Assembly: GCF_002272785.1 (NCBI RefSeq)
Contig: NZ_MLAS01000006.1
Span: forward strand, 44,840 to 108,839
Reading direction: 5' to 3'
Length of the DNA: 64,000 nucleotides
From: Helicobacter sp. 13S00477-4
Lineage (GTDB): Bacteria; Campylobacterota; Campylobacteria; Campylobacterales; Helicobacteraceae
Part shown: piece after piece, positions 16,534 through 25,193 of the stretch
How positions within the stretch are numbered: position 1 is the stretch's first letter
Layout of the letters: each line of letters begins with the position of its first letter
Notes under the pieces: model-generated
Database searches by the model: none
What the model saw: the letters and a program-made list of their open reading frames with translations, nothing else
Told to the model about the DNA's origin: nothing
Translations under genes and position numbers: made by a program

Positions 16534-17658
16534 ATGCTAAGGAAGCTTGTTTTGTGTTGTTTGTATGGAGGGATAGTGTTTGCTGCGAGTCCAAAAACTC
16601 CGGAAGAAGCATTTATGAAAGGTATTGTCAATGGGCATATTGGAGCTTTTTTTCAGCAATCTACAAAACAGGATCCTACTTATGGTGATTTGAATATGTC
16701 TTTAGGATACAATTCTCAGAGATTTATGGGCTATAAGGTTGGTGCAGAAGTTTGGCTTGTGCCAAAACTCTATGAGGCGAATAAAAATGATTTTGAAAGG
16801 GCACAAAATATATTTGTATTTTCTAAACTTTATGGAGATTTTTATAATGAATATGAGAAGTTTGGTATTACATTAGGTCGTTATGAAATCAACGAGGAAT
16901 GGATGACTCATAATACTGAAGGTTTGAGTGTTACATATGATAAACTTGATAATATTTCTTTAGCTTTTGTATGGGCTTTTAGGAATGCTTATGTTAAAAA
17001 TTATTATTTGAGTGATGGTTTTAGGAAAATGTTTGATTGGTCTGGAAGTCTTTTGCTTCGTGCTGATATTCAAATACCAAATGCCCCTTTAAAAATTGAA
17101 CCTTATTTGTATATCGCACCGGGTTTTTTTATCTCTCCAGGTATTAAATTAAAATTACATTTACCATTGAAACAAGGCATTTATTTTGACAGTCATATTC
17201 ATTTGCTTTCTTATGTCCCTTCTGAAAAATATTATAAAGTTTCAAGCAGTAGTGGTTTAGTCTGGATTGAGGGATTAATGGGGTGGAATGGTTTTGAAGG
17301 AGGTGTAGGACTTGTAAGTGTTGGGGGTGGAGTAGGGGTAAATCGTATTGATTCTTTTGGTCAACATACTCCATTTGAAAGAACAGTTGGTGTATTTTAT
17401 GGAAATGCTGTTACGGTTTATGGATTTGCTTCTACAAAGATTATGGATTATGTTTCTTTATATGGAGCAATTAGAGGTACATTTATTGATAAAAAAAATA
17501 TTTTAAATTGGGAAGCTAGAATTAATTTTGATATTTATAAAGGGGTTGAATTGGGTTTAGGTCTTTTAGGAATGTCAAATCAAACTGAAGCTATAGGTTA
17601 TTTTAATGGAACAAAAAACTATATAATGGGTCGTGGTTTTATTCAGTATAGTTTTTAG
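16534..17658 (+). CDS. Hof-like outer-membrane protein, first of three
   Basis: A precursor of about 374 residues with signal peptide (LRKLVLCCLYGGIVFAA) and a beta-barrel body. It shares with the next two genes an arrangement in which an N-terminal strand pair is followed by a GRYEINEEWMTHNTEGLSV segment, matching GRYNTDF/GRFDNSF plus NIQGISV/HTQGVAA in its neighbours. It ends in IMGRGFIQYSF with a C-terminal Phe, the usual barrel signal. I place it in or near the Helicobacter Hof porin family. The ATG at 16534 is preferred over an upstream in-frame ATG at 16513 because AAAGGA is correctly spaced. It is the most divergent of the three. Confidence 0.65.
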   Translation: MLRKLVLCCLYGGIVFAASPKTPEEAFMKGIVNGHIGAFFQQSTKQDPTYGDLNMSLGYNSQRFMGYKVGAEVWLVPKLYEANKNDFERAQNIFVFSKLYGDFYNEYEKFGITLGRYEINEEWMTHNTEGLSVTYDKLDNISLAFVWAFRNAYVKNYYLSDGFRKMFDWSGSLLLRADIQIPNAPLKIEPYLYIAPGFFISPGIKLKLHLPLKQGIYFDSHIHLLSYVPSEKYYKVSSSSGLVWIEGLMGWNGFEGGVGLVSVGGGVGVNRIDSFGQHTPFERTVGVFYGNAVTVYGFASTKIMDYVSLYGAIRGTFIDKKNILNWEARINFDIYKGVELGLGLLGMSNQTEAIGYFNGTKNYIMGRGFIQYSF

Positions 17659-17712
17659 TTTTATAGATTATAATATATTGTAAAAATTTTATAATATAAA
17701 ATAAGGAGATTT

Positions 17713-18894
17713 ATGAAAAAAGTTATCTTAGGTTCAATTCTTTCATTTGTTGTTTCAGGTACAAATTTTGCCAATGCTTTAGAGGTTACTGTTGATCCAT
17801 TTGGCTATTTGGGTGTTTTATACAATCAAGGTATCCAGTCTTCACCTCATAGTTATATTGGTTTGAATGCACGTGCAGGTGCAAATTTTTTATTGGATAA
17901 TAATTGGAGTTTAGGGCTTGGTGCTATTGGAGCTTGGAGTGTGTTCAGTAACAAACAGGCGAATGCTCCTTATAAAAGTTCTGGGGATATTTCAGATGCA
18001 TATGTAAAATATAATACTGAAAATTTAAAACTAGCATTTGGTAGATATAATACTGATTTTGTTGAGTTTGATTGGTTGGCTGGGAATATTCAAGGTATTT
18101 CTGTAAAAATCAATGATAGGGGTATGAATTATTGGGGAATCTATATGGATTCTATACTATATAATGGATATCAATATAGTGGTCAACAAGGAAAAAGGAT
18201 TGCTACTGATTTGAATGCTTTGGCTGCTTATAACCCTACAGCGAAAAAATCTTATGTTGGTGGAGAGGTTATTGCCGGAGGTGTTGATTATACCTATAAA
18301 GATTTTAGGATTTCTCCTTTTGTATTAATAGATACTCAATTGCCCACAATTACAAAAGGTGCTCTTGTGCAAGTTGGAGCAAAAGCTGGGTATGCAACTG
18401 ATTTTAGCGGATTTCATTCTACTACACTTTTACGTGGAATGTTTCAATATGGTGATACTGATGGATTGGCTGGAGATGATCTAGCTGGACTCATTTGGAT
18501 TGAAGAAGCACTCAAGCATAAAATATTTAACTTTGGTGCAGGATTTTATGCTGTGCTTGGGGCAGATGGTAAAGGATCTCTTTGGACATTCAGCGATAGG
18601 AGTAAATTTTATGGAAGAGGTATAAATTCGCCAGGTGTTCCTGCACCATATTTTGCTAATTCTACAGTAACTGGATATTTATTTGGTGGTTTAGATACAA
18701 ATCGAGTACGAGTTGATGCAATGGTTGCCTTTGGAGTTTATCAAGAATATTCTTTGATGGCTGATTATAAAATATGGCAACATCGAAATATGAAATTCAA
18801 TGCTGGCGGAGGTTATGTCTATTCTTATTCTTCAAAAGTTCTTAATGATATTGGCAATAGTTCTCTTGTGTTTTTTGGTAAATTTTCCTATTGA
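17713..18894 (+). CDS. Hof-like outer-membrane protein, second of three
   Basis: A 393-residue precursor: signal peptide to about residue 22 (FANA), then VDPFGYLGVLYNQGI, DISDAYVKYNTENLKLAFGRYNTDFVEFDWLAGNIQGISV, and a C-terminal strand SSLVFFGKFSY ending in an aromatic residue. These are typical features of Helicobacter Hof-family outer-membrane proteins. AAGGAG precedes the ATG. The gap to the first gene is 54 bp and to the third 77 bp, so the three are likely one transcript. Ligand or transported solute unknown. Confidence 0.75.
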   Translation: MKKVILGSILSFVVSGTNFANALEVTVDPFGYLGVLYNQGIQSSPHSYIGLNARAGANFLLDNNWSLGLGAIGAWSVFSNKQANAPYKSSGDISDAYVKYNTENLKLAFGRYNTDFVEFDWLAGNIQGISVKINDRGMNYWGIYMDSILYNGYQYSGQQGKRIATDLNALAAYNPTAKKSYVGGEVIAGGVDYTYKDFRISPFVLIDTQLPTITKGALVQVGAKAGYATDFSGFHSTTLLRGMFQYGDTDGLAGDDLAGLIWIEEALKHKIFNFGAGFYAVLGADGKGSLWTFSDRSKFYGRGINSPGVPAPYFANSTVTGYLFGGLDTNRVRVDAMVAFGVYQEYSLMADYKIWQHRNMKFNAGGGYVYSYSSKVLNDIGNSSLVFFGKFSY

Positions 18895-18925
18895 TTTAAG
18901 CACGCTTTATTTTTGACGATATATA

Positions 18926-18954
18926 GGTTTGTTGGGTTAAATCTAACAAGCCTA
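18926..18954 (+). other. Intergenic hairpin between the second and third Hof-like genes
   Basis: AGGTTTGTT and AACAAGCCT can pair (nine pairs including one G-U) around a loop of about 10 bases. No T-run follows, so it is not an ordinary terminator. It could stabilise mRNA ends or set relative expression of the third gene. Confidence 0.4.
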
Positions 18955-18971
18955 CATATTATAAAGGAACA

Positions 18972-20183
18972 ATGATGAAAACTAAGATTTTTGGTTCTGT
19001 TGTATTGATGGGAGCTTTTTTAAGCAGTATGAATGCAGCTGATTTTACACCTTTTGGACATATTGGTGGATTTTATGATAAAGGTTTTGGAGATGGCAAT
19101 AAAATGCTTGATGAAAAAGATGACAAAACCAAAACTTCTCAATATGGGGGTATAACTGCTCAAGTTGGACTAGATGTAGGATTTGGAAATGTTCACATTG
19201 GCGCTGCTGGTTGGGGAGCTTTTCCTGTTTATGGAATTCCTAAAAATATTGGGAATGGCGACAACTATGCTCAAAATATGTATAGTACCGACTATGCTGA
19301 TCTTTCTGATTTGTATGTGAAATATGATGGTCAAATGCAATTAGCTGTTGGTCGATTTGATAATAGTTTTTTAGATTCTGATTGGATTATTGGTCATACT
19401 CAAGGGGTTGCTGCGAAATGGGATACAAAATACTTTGGAGCTTGGGCTACTTGGGTGAATGATGCTTCTACTTTTGGTTATCAGCCAAATCGTTTTGGTT
19501 CTGAACTCAGTGCTTTTAATAGGTATAGTTCAAGTTTTAATCATTTTGATATAGGCAAGCGGGATCTTTTTGCTGGAGGGATCAATATTGATTTAGGATT
19601 TTTGAAAATTGATCCATTTGTCCATTATTTTATGGGTGGTGTTGGATATGCTGATGAAAGGAATCATTCAATGATTCAAGCTGGCACAAAACTGGCTTTA
19701 GAATTTGGCAATGATAATGGAGTCAAATCAATCACTACTGGAAGATTTTTATGGCAAAATCTTTTTGATGTTGATAAGGATGATACATTTTTACTTTGGG
19801 TTGATGAAGAAGTTCGTTTTAATAATATTGTAAAAGCTGGTGCTGGCTGGTATACTGTGGGTAAAAATAATGGTATTTCCTCAATAAATGACAAGGCAAG
19901 ATTCTATGGTTGGAGATATTTGACAGGAGATTATAGTAATTATTATTTTGGCAGGAATGAAAGCAGTTGGTATGTATTTGCTGGATTAGAAACAAATATT
20001 ATTAATTTTGATTTGCTATATGCAAATGGAGATTATAATGAATTTTCTGCTATTGTTTCTTGGAATGTATTTGAAACAAAATATCTTGGATTGCAAATTG
20101 GTGGGGGGTATGTGAGCAATGGTTTCCAAAAGAAAGAAATATCACAAAACAATGCTGTAGCTTTTGCTAAAATAACTTTTTAA
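18972..20183 (+). CDS. Hof-like outer-membrane protein, third of three
   Basis: A 403-residue precursor with signal peptide ending near NAA (about 23). Family segments: FTPFGHIGGFYDKGF, DLSDLYVKYDGQMQLAVGRFDNSFLDSDWIIGHTQGVAAKW, LFAGLETNIINFDLLYANGDY and a C-terminal Phe in AVAFAKITF. It aligns by eye with the second gene throughout, especially in the SDLYVKYD...GRFD...D-W-I-x-G-H-x-QG block, which points to an old tandem duplication. Two adjacent ATGs (18972, 18975) both follow AAAGGA. A likely terminator follows. Confidence 0.75.
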   Translation: MMKTKIFGSVVLMGAFLSSMNAADFTPFGHIGGFYDKGFGDGNKMLDEKDDKTKTSQYGGITAQVGLDVGFGNVHIGAAGWGAFPVYGIPKNIGNGDNYAQNMYSTDYADLSDLYVKYDGQMQLAVGRFDNSFLDSDWIIGHTQGVAAKWDTKYFGAWATWVNDASTFGYQPNRFGSELSAFNRYSSSFNHFDIGKRDLFAGGINIDLGFLKIDPFVHYFMGGVGYADERNHSMIQAGTKLALEFGNDNGVKSITTGRFLWQNLFDVDKDDTFLLWVDEEVRFNNIVKAGAGWYTVGKNNGISSINDKARFYGWRYLTGDYSNYYFGRNESSWYVFAGLETNIINFDLLYANGDYNEFSAIVSWNVFETKYLGLQIGGGYVSNGFQKKEISQNNAVAFAKITF

Positions 20184-20193
20184 ATCAATCAAT

Positions 20194-20248
20194 AAATCCT
20201 AAAAGTTATCTCATTGAGATTGACTTAAAGGATTTATCCTTTTATTTG
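20194..20248 (+). terminator. Putative terminator after the Hof-like genes
   Basis: AAATCCTAAAAGT (20194-20206) pairs with ACTTAAAGGATTT (20223-20235) with one mismatch. The overlapping shorter hairpin AAAGGA-TTTA-TCCTTT ends in TTTATTT. Either can form; the position 11 bp after the stop codon supports termination. The following stretch to 20397 holds no gene that I can see. Confidence 0.5.
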
Positions 20249-20397
20249 ATAAGCACTTCTTAAAGACTTCAATAGATTGTGATATCTATATCATATATAA
20301 CTTATAAATATAAAATGCCAGAATGACGAAATTTGAACCTAAAAATGTGTATCAATGTATAGTGAAATGTTGATATATATGAAAGGGAAGTTTTGGG

Positions 20398-20474
20398 TGG
20401 TACGCTCGACAGGATTCGAACCTGTGACCTACGGCTTAGAAGGCTGTTGCTCTATCCAACTGAGCTACGAGCGC
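20398..20474 (-). tRNA. tRNA-Arg (anticodon TCT)
   Basis: A 77-base cloverleaf with encoded CCA. Acceptor GCGCTCG pairs with CGAGCGT, the anticodon loop is CTTCTAA with anticodon TCT (reads AGA), and the T-arm is CAGGTTCGAATCCTG. It is the last of four tRNAs in the minus-strand cluster. Confidence 0.95.
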
Positions 20475-20493
20475 AAGATATGGTATCTATGCG

Positions 20494-20570
20494 TGGTACG
20501 CTCGAAGGGAGTCGAACCCCTAACCCCCAGATCCGAAGTCTGGTGCTCTATCCAATTGAGCTACGAACGC
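20494..20570 (-). tRNA. tRNA-Arg (anticodon TCG)
   Basis: A 77-base cloverleaf with encoded CCA. Acceptor GCGTTCG pairs with CGAGCGT, the anticodon stem is CCAGA/TCTGG around loop CTTCGGA, giving anticodon TCG (reads CGA). It is 19 bp from the next tRNA-Arg, with nearly identical acceptor and D-arm, so the two probably share ancestry. Confidence 0.95.
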
Positions 20571-20607
20571 AAAAATAATTAACCATGAAATCAAAATTAA
20601 AAAATTA

Positions 20608-20685
20608 TGGGGTGGGTGATGGGGATCGAACCCACGACCCTCAGAGCCACAACCTGATGCTCTAACCAACTGAGCTACACCCACC
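20608..20685 (-). tRNA. tRNA-His (anticodon GTG)
   Basis: A 78-base gene with encoded CCA. The acceptor has eight pairs (GGTGGGTG with CACCCACC), the eighth being the extra G-1 that HisRS requires and that bacteria encode. The anticodon loop TTGTGGC gives GTG. Third from the right in the cluster. Confidence 0.95.
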
Positions 20686-20705
20686 ATAAAGAATGTCTAA
20701 AGCAA

Positions 20706-20783
20706 TGGTCGGGGCGAAAGGATTCGAACCTTCGACCCCTTGGTCCCAAACCAAGTGCGCTAACCAGACTGCGCTACGCCCCG
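20706..20783 (-). tRNA. tRNA-Pro (anticodon TGG)
   Basis: A 78-base gene with encoded CCA. Acceptor CGGGGCG pairs with CGCCCCG; anticodon arm CTTGG-TTTGGGA-CCAAG gives TGG, the wobble isoacceptor for proline codons. It is first in the cluster, directly behind the promoter. Confidence 0.95.
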
Positions 20784-20806
20784 ATAAAATATGCTTAAGA
20801 GGGCGA

Positions 20807-20836
20807 ATTATAGCTTAACCCTATCGTTTTTGTCAA
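20807..20836 (-). promoter_or_regulatory. Promoter of the tRNA Pro-His-Arg-Arg cluster
   Basis: On the minus strand TTGACA (20836-20831), an 18-bp spacer and TATAAT (20812-20807) are exact consensus hexamers, about 24 bp before tRNA-Pro. The bases after the -10 are GC-rich (TCGCCCTC), like the discriminators of stringently controlled stable-RNA promoters. Confidence 0.85.
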
Positions 20837-20906
20837 GACTTTAGTTGATTTGATTTGGATATAATATTTTAATCATTTTTAATATCTTTTAAATCTTAAT
20901 AAAATA

Positions 20907-22718
20907 TTATTTTTTCAAATTAATAGCTTCTTTGATGAGATCATCACCAGTGCTAAAGGCTTTGGCATTCATTGAATAACCTCTTTGCATTAAAATCAGA
21001 TTGGTCAAAGCATCACCTACATCAACATTGCTTGTTTCAAGGTATTTTTGCAAGACTTTTCCAAATTTTAGTTTGCCTTCTTTGTCATCCCATCCTAAAA
21101 TTGGATTCCCGCTTAGTATTTTGTTGTTTCCATTGTATGTGTTTGAAGTCATTTCTAATAAATTACCCCCGACTTTCCTTAATCCTTGATCGTTTACAAA
21201 AGCAGCAATGCCTATCCTACCCATAGGCTCATAAGCCCCATTACTAAATGCTAGGTATATGATTCCATTACTATCAATACGGACTTCTTTTAGTGACCCT
21301 TCTGGCTTTCCATCTTGTATCACGCCTGAGAGTTTAGAATCTTGATAGGGCATATTGGTAGATTTATGTTCTTCATCTCCAGATAAAGAATATTGGATTT
21401 TATTACCCTTGAAATCAATCTCCATTGGTTTGGCAATGATGTTGTTGTTTTCATCAAACTCTATACTTTCTTCGGTAGGATTTTTACTGATTAGGAATTG
21501 GGCTTTATCGTCATAAATAGCACTTTTGACTTGCCATTTTTGATTGGATGGAGGGTTTGAAAATTTATCTCCTGAATTTGTCATAAAATAATCACTTTTT
21601 AAGAGGAATTTTTTACCATCCTCATCATATATTTCTATCGAAGTGCTATAAAATGGGACTTTTATAGGATTTGATTCTTCTGAAGAACCTTTTTTAAGAG
21701 GTGCATTCATCATATTGATACCTAACTTTTCGGCTAAATTCCCTTCTATTGAGAGATTCATATCTTGAGCATTGTTTATAATACTTAGAGTTAAGGGTTT
21801 TTTTGGTTTATTGTTGGCATCTCTTGTTACATCTAAATCAAGATTTGTTTTATCTTTGATGAGTTTTTGTAAATCTTTGATCGTTTTGAATTCATTTTTG
21901 TCTTCTCCTCCAGAGCCATATGTGAATTCAAAAGATTGGGGTTGTCCATCTTTGGATGTTATAGTCAATTTTAGTGTTTTGAATAAATTCGATTCTAAGG
22001 GTTCATTATCATTATTTGCTAAAGCATTGAAATCTTGTTTTGCAAATAAGTCTTCTAAAAGATTGCCTTGAGGATCTAGAAATATATCTTGAGCATTTTT
22101 AAAGTCAGTTTTTGGATTGAGGTTGATGTTTGCTTGTACTTTTGTGGTCAAGACAGGATGAAATTTTAATTCTTGAGGGATATTTATCGGTGAGAGGCTA
22201 TTTTCTGCAAGTTCTTTTATGTCGTTATCAGGATCATTGCTTGATGTAAAGATTCCATTTTTAATCTTATCTAGATTGATGCCATATACATAATAACCTT
22301 GTGAATTCACCAAGTACCCATCGCTGTCTCTGCTGAAACTCCCATCCCTGGTAAAATAATTTGCTTGATCTTGCTCATAACCATCTTTTTCTATTTTGAA
22401 ATGCCCTGTTTGGTTCGGTCCTACAATAAACCAACCTTTGCCTTGATAAGCCATATCAAATTCACCATTTGTTTGATGGTAGTTGCCACTTTTGGTTGAA
22501 ATGGCATTGCTTGATCCTGTTGCACCAAAATTCCTATCATTGCTAATAGCAGAAGAACCATTGAGTGAATCAAGGTGTGTGGAAAAAAGACTTTTAAATT
22601 CAGGTATATTTTCTCTATAACCATTCGTATTAACGTTGGCAATATTATTTGAGATACTATCAAGACCAAATTGATGTGTTTTTATACCACTGTAAGAATT
22701 TAAAATTGTATCATTCAT
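20907..22718 (-). CDS. flgE2: Flagellar hook protein FlgE2 type
   Basis: The 603-residue protein has the rod/hook N-terminus (NSYSGIKTHQFGLDSISNNIANVNTNGYRE), the FlgE/F/G central motif with an EFDMAYQGKGWFIV segment, and the C-terminal coiled coil (SNVDVGDALTNLILMQRGYSMNAKAFSTGDDLIKEAINLKK). It matches the size of H. pylori HP0908 (FlgE2, about 605) rather than the larger main hook protein HP0870, and lies in the same order after fliK and flgD. Its ATG overlaps the flgD stop (ATGA). Whether it forms the hook itself or a specialised part is not known to me. Confidence 0.88.
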   Translation of the reverse strand: MNDTILNSYSGIKTHQFGLDSISNNIANVNTNGYRENIPEFKSLFSTHLDSLNGSSAISNDRNFGATGSSNAISTKSGNYHQTNGEFDMAYQGKGWFIVGPNQTGHFKIEKDGYEQDQANYFTRDGSFSRDSDGYLVNSQGYYVYGINLDKIKNGIFTSSNDPDNDIKELAENSLSPINIPQELKFHPVLTTKVQANINLNPKTDFKNAQDIFLDPQGNLLEDLFAKQDFNALANNDNEPLESNLFKTLKLTITSKDGQPQSFEFTYGSGGEDKNEFKTIKDLQKLIKDKTNLDLDVTRDANNKPKKPLTLSIINNAQDMNLSIEGNLAEKLGINMMNAPLKKGSSEESNPIKVPFYSTSIEIYDEDGKKFLLKSDYFMTNSGDKFSNPPSNQKWQVKSAIYDDKAQFLISKNPTEESIEFDENNNIIAKPMEIDFKGNKIQYSLSGDEEHKSTNMPYQDSKLSGVIQDGKPEGSLKEVRIDSNGIIYLAFSNGAYEPMGRIGIAAFVNDQGLRKVGGNLLEMTSNTYNGNNKILSGNPILGWDDKEGKLKFGKVLQKYLETSNVDVGDALTNLILMQRGYSMNAKAFSTGDDLIKEAINLKK

Positions 22719-23536
22719 AAAGCTTTTTCCTTATCGTAAAATTCAATGGCACTATCTAAAGGGAGTATCATTTCTCCCAAACGCAACATTGGAGTGCCTT
22801 TATTGAATAAAATACTTTCAACTTCTCCTCTGCCTATACGTGTTTGGTGGTATTGGTTGGTTTTAGGGTCTAGGTTGTATTCTGCACGGATTTCATAAGT
22901 CCCATCAGGGACTTGAGTACCTTTTTCATCAAGTCCATTCCATGTAAAATCAATATAACCTTTTTGACCATCTTTGGCATTAATGGGTAGGGTATTGATG
23001 AGTTGTTTTTTTTCATCAAAGATTTGAATAACTGGATTTCCCTTAGCAGAATCAATAGGTAAATCAAAGTAGAGTGAAAAGGATACATCTCCTGAACCTT
23101 TTATTTTTACTCCACTCACATCAGTCTCTGCTATTTTCCCTATCATAGAAATTGTATTGAGTGCAGAGATTTGTGCCATATTAGAACTGGATTGAGTGCT
23201 TGCTTCCATTCCTTTGTTTAGATTTTCAAGGGTTTCTTTCAGAGAACTTTGGAAATCTTTCAAAGAATCATTAGTTTCCTTGGTTGACTTCATTGCTTCA
23301 GCGACTTCTTTCATCGTCTTTTTATTTTCTTCTTGCATTTCTACTTGTGTGAGTTGAGCAGTTTGTGTGATGATTTTATCTGTTTCCATAGGAGCAGTAG
23401 GATCTTGATTTTTTAATTGCTCCAAAAAGAGTTTCATAAAGGCATCTTTATCAAGTCCATTAGCTATTTTAGGTTGGTCATTTTTTTTTGCTGCGGCTGC
23501 TTTAGCACCTGTTACTTCAGCTAGGTCGATCGCCAT
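22715..23536 (-). CDS. flgD: Flagellar hook assembly (capping) protein
   Basis: FlgD forms the temporary cap on which hook subunits assemble. The 273-residue protein contains the family core DKDAFMKLFLEQLKNQDPTAPMETDKIITQTAQLTQVEMQE (about 27-67), followed by a coiled-coil linker and a C-terminal Ig/Tudor-like region with DFTWNGLDEKGTQVPDGTYEIRAEY. GGAGG precedes the ATG. It sits 9 bp downstream of fliK and overlaps flgE2 by 4 bp. Confidence 0.95.
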   Translation of the reverse strand: MAIDLAEVTGAKAAAAKKNDQPKIANGLDKDAFMKLFLEQLKNQDPTAPMETDKIITQTAQLTQVEMQEENKKTMKEVAEAMKSTKETNDSLKDFQSSLKETLENLNKGMEASTQSSSNMAQISALNTISMIGKIAETDVSGVKIKGSGDVSFSLYFDLPIDSAKGNPVIQIFDEKKQLINTLPINAKDGQKGYIDFTWNGLDEKGTQVPDGTYEIRAEYNLDPKTNQYHQTRIGRGEVESILFNKGTPMLRLGEMILPLDSAIEFYDKEKAL

Positions 23537-23545
23537 TATTGCCTC

Positions 23546-25156
23546 CTATGCATATTTTGGTAAGATGATTTCCATCGTATCGTATGGGATTTGAGGGATA
23601 TTTTTGATTTCTTCGTATTGTTTCAAGCTATTTTTGTTCCTTTTTTGGTTGCTTGAATCTTGATTATTTTTTTGAGGATTTTCTTGAGAAGAAGAAAAAT
23701 TCAAATCCACGCCATTGAAACCTATCATTGCTAGATTTTGACGCAGTTCGGTTTGATTTTGGACAAAAAGTGCCATAGCTTGATTGTTTGAGATGACATT
23801 GACTTGGAGGTTTTTGCCTACTTGCTTGATAGTTAGTTCAAGCTTGCCAAGTTTTTCTGGATGGAGCTCCAGTGAGATTTTGGTCATAGGAGGTTTATAA
23901 TTTTTTATCTCTTCTTTGAAGTTTTGGACAAAATTTTTAATTGTTTCTTTAGCACTGTTGTTCTTATAAAGAAGGTCATTTTTTACATCAATACCTAGTG
24001 TTGTAGGGGAATCTTTTTCTTTTAAAGGTGTTTCTTTGACTTTTTCTTTGGCTTTGCGTACTTCTTGATTATTATCTTTTTTTTTAGTTTTTTCAAGTAA
24101 AGAAGTTTGGGTATTATTTTTTTCAATGGTATTTTCATTTTCAAACTGTTTGTTTTGTTCTTGAAGTTTTTGGGCTAATGTTGCTACTGTAAGTGCGGTT
24201 CCAGTAGAGTTAGATTTGCCTTCGGGGGTAGATTTTTTAGTTTTTTTTTGTGTAGGATCTTTTATTTCTTTGACAAAAGATTGTGAAATTGCTTCTTGGA
24301 GTGTTTGGTTTTTTTCTTGATTAGCTTGAAGTTTTGCTTCTCTTTTTTCTTGATAGATTTTTGGAGCGACGATATTTTTGGGTAATTGAGTACCTCTTTC
24401 TATGATGGCTATTTTTTCATCTTTTCCTTCTGTTTTATATTCAATTTTATGTTCTTGATTGAATTTCTTTCTTTCTTTGAGTTCTTTTTTGTCAATTTCA
24501 TCAAGGGTTTTTAGGGCAAAAGTTAGAGGCTTTTCTTCAGGTTTTTGATTTGATGTTGTTGGAGGAGTTTTGCTTTTTTGTTCAAGTATATCTTGAGTCA
24601 TTTGTTGTTTTGGAGGATTTGGGATGGACTTGTTGTCTATTTTTTCTGGATGTTGTTCTATATTGATATTTTTTGCAGATAATTTTTTTTCATCAGAGAG
24701 TGTTTTGATATCGGAGATTTTTTTTTCAGTTTGAGGTTTGATTTGAGTTTGGGATAATATTTTTTCATTGGGGGATTTTATATCTTCAGTTGGTGTATTG
24801 GTATCGTCATTTTTTTGCACATCGTGTGTATTCAATGCTATGATTTTATCTGTAGTATTTGATGGAAGGTTTTTGTCTTTTGTATTGCTAATAATTTCTT
24901 TGTCTTTTTTGTCTGGTTTGGTTGAGTTTTTTGTTTGTGTATTTTTATCTTCAACACCCAATAGAGGATTTTTGTCTTTTATGCTATTAGTTATATCATT
25001 AGTAGTTTCTTTATCTGTTTTGAGATTTTTTTCAAGGATATCTTTGAAATCAATTTCTTTTTTATCAGTATCTTTAATTTTTGTATTTGAAGCTTTTTTA
25101 GAAGGAGCTTGCACCTCATTGGAAGCATTAACATTATTGAGGATATTTTCTAACAT
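23546..25156 (-). CDS. fliK: Flagellar hook-length control protein
   Basis: A protein of about 536 residues. The first 400 are low-complexity, rich in Lys, Thr, Asn and Gln, as expected for the stretched ruler part of FliK. The compact C-terminal domain (PPMTKISLELHPEKLGKLELTIKQVGKNLQVNVISNN) carries the L-x-P-x-x-L-G-x-L/V motif of Flg_hook (FliK_C). The ATG at 25156 is chosen over the longer frame from 25189: it has AGGTGG upstream and lies downstream of the predicted sigma-54 start point, while 25189 would lie before it. Two runs of nine A (T9 on the plus strand at 24077-24085 and 24241-24249) fall inside the gene. Confidence 0.88.
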   Translation of the reverse strand: MLENILNNVNASNEVQAPSKKASNTKIKDTDKKEIDFKDILEKNLKTDKETTNDITNSIKDKNPLLGVEDKNTQTKNSTKPDKKDKEIISNTKDKNLPSNTTDKIIALNTHDVQKNDDTNTPTEDIKSPNEKILSQTQIKPQTEKKISDIKTLSDEKKLSAKNINIEQHPEKIDNKSIPNPPKQQMTQDILEQKSKTPPTTSNQKPEEKPLTFALKTLDEIDKKELKERKKFNQEHKIEYKTEGKDEKIAIIERGTQLPKNIVAPKIYQEKREAKLQANQEKNQTLQEAISQSFVKEIKDPTQKKTKKSTPEGKSNSTGTALTVATLAQKLQEQNKQFENENTIEKNNTQTSLLEKTKKKDNNQEVRKAKEKVKETPLKEKDSPTTLGIDVKNDLLYKNNSAKETIKNFVQNFKEEIKNYKPPMTKISLELHPEKLGKLELTIKQVGKNLQVNVISNNQAMALFVQNQTELRQNLAMIGFNGVDLNFSSSQENPQKNNQDSSNQKRNKNSLKQYEEIKNIPQIPYDTMEIILPKYA

Positions 25157-25193
25157 AAGGAACCACCTAGTGAAATATATACCTAACAAACAA

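Noticed and set aside
20355..20582. Plus-strand frames of 61-75 codons with repeated IRTCDL-like or GVEPLT-like peptides
   Set aside because: They are read-through of two tRNA-Arg genes on the opposite strand; this kind of false protein is common in annotations.
20820..20906. Eleven-pair stem ATAATATTTTA/TAAAATATTAT downstream of flgE2
   Set aside because: It consists only of A and T with a loop of about 26 bases; such pairs are expected by chance in this composition, so not called a terminator.
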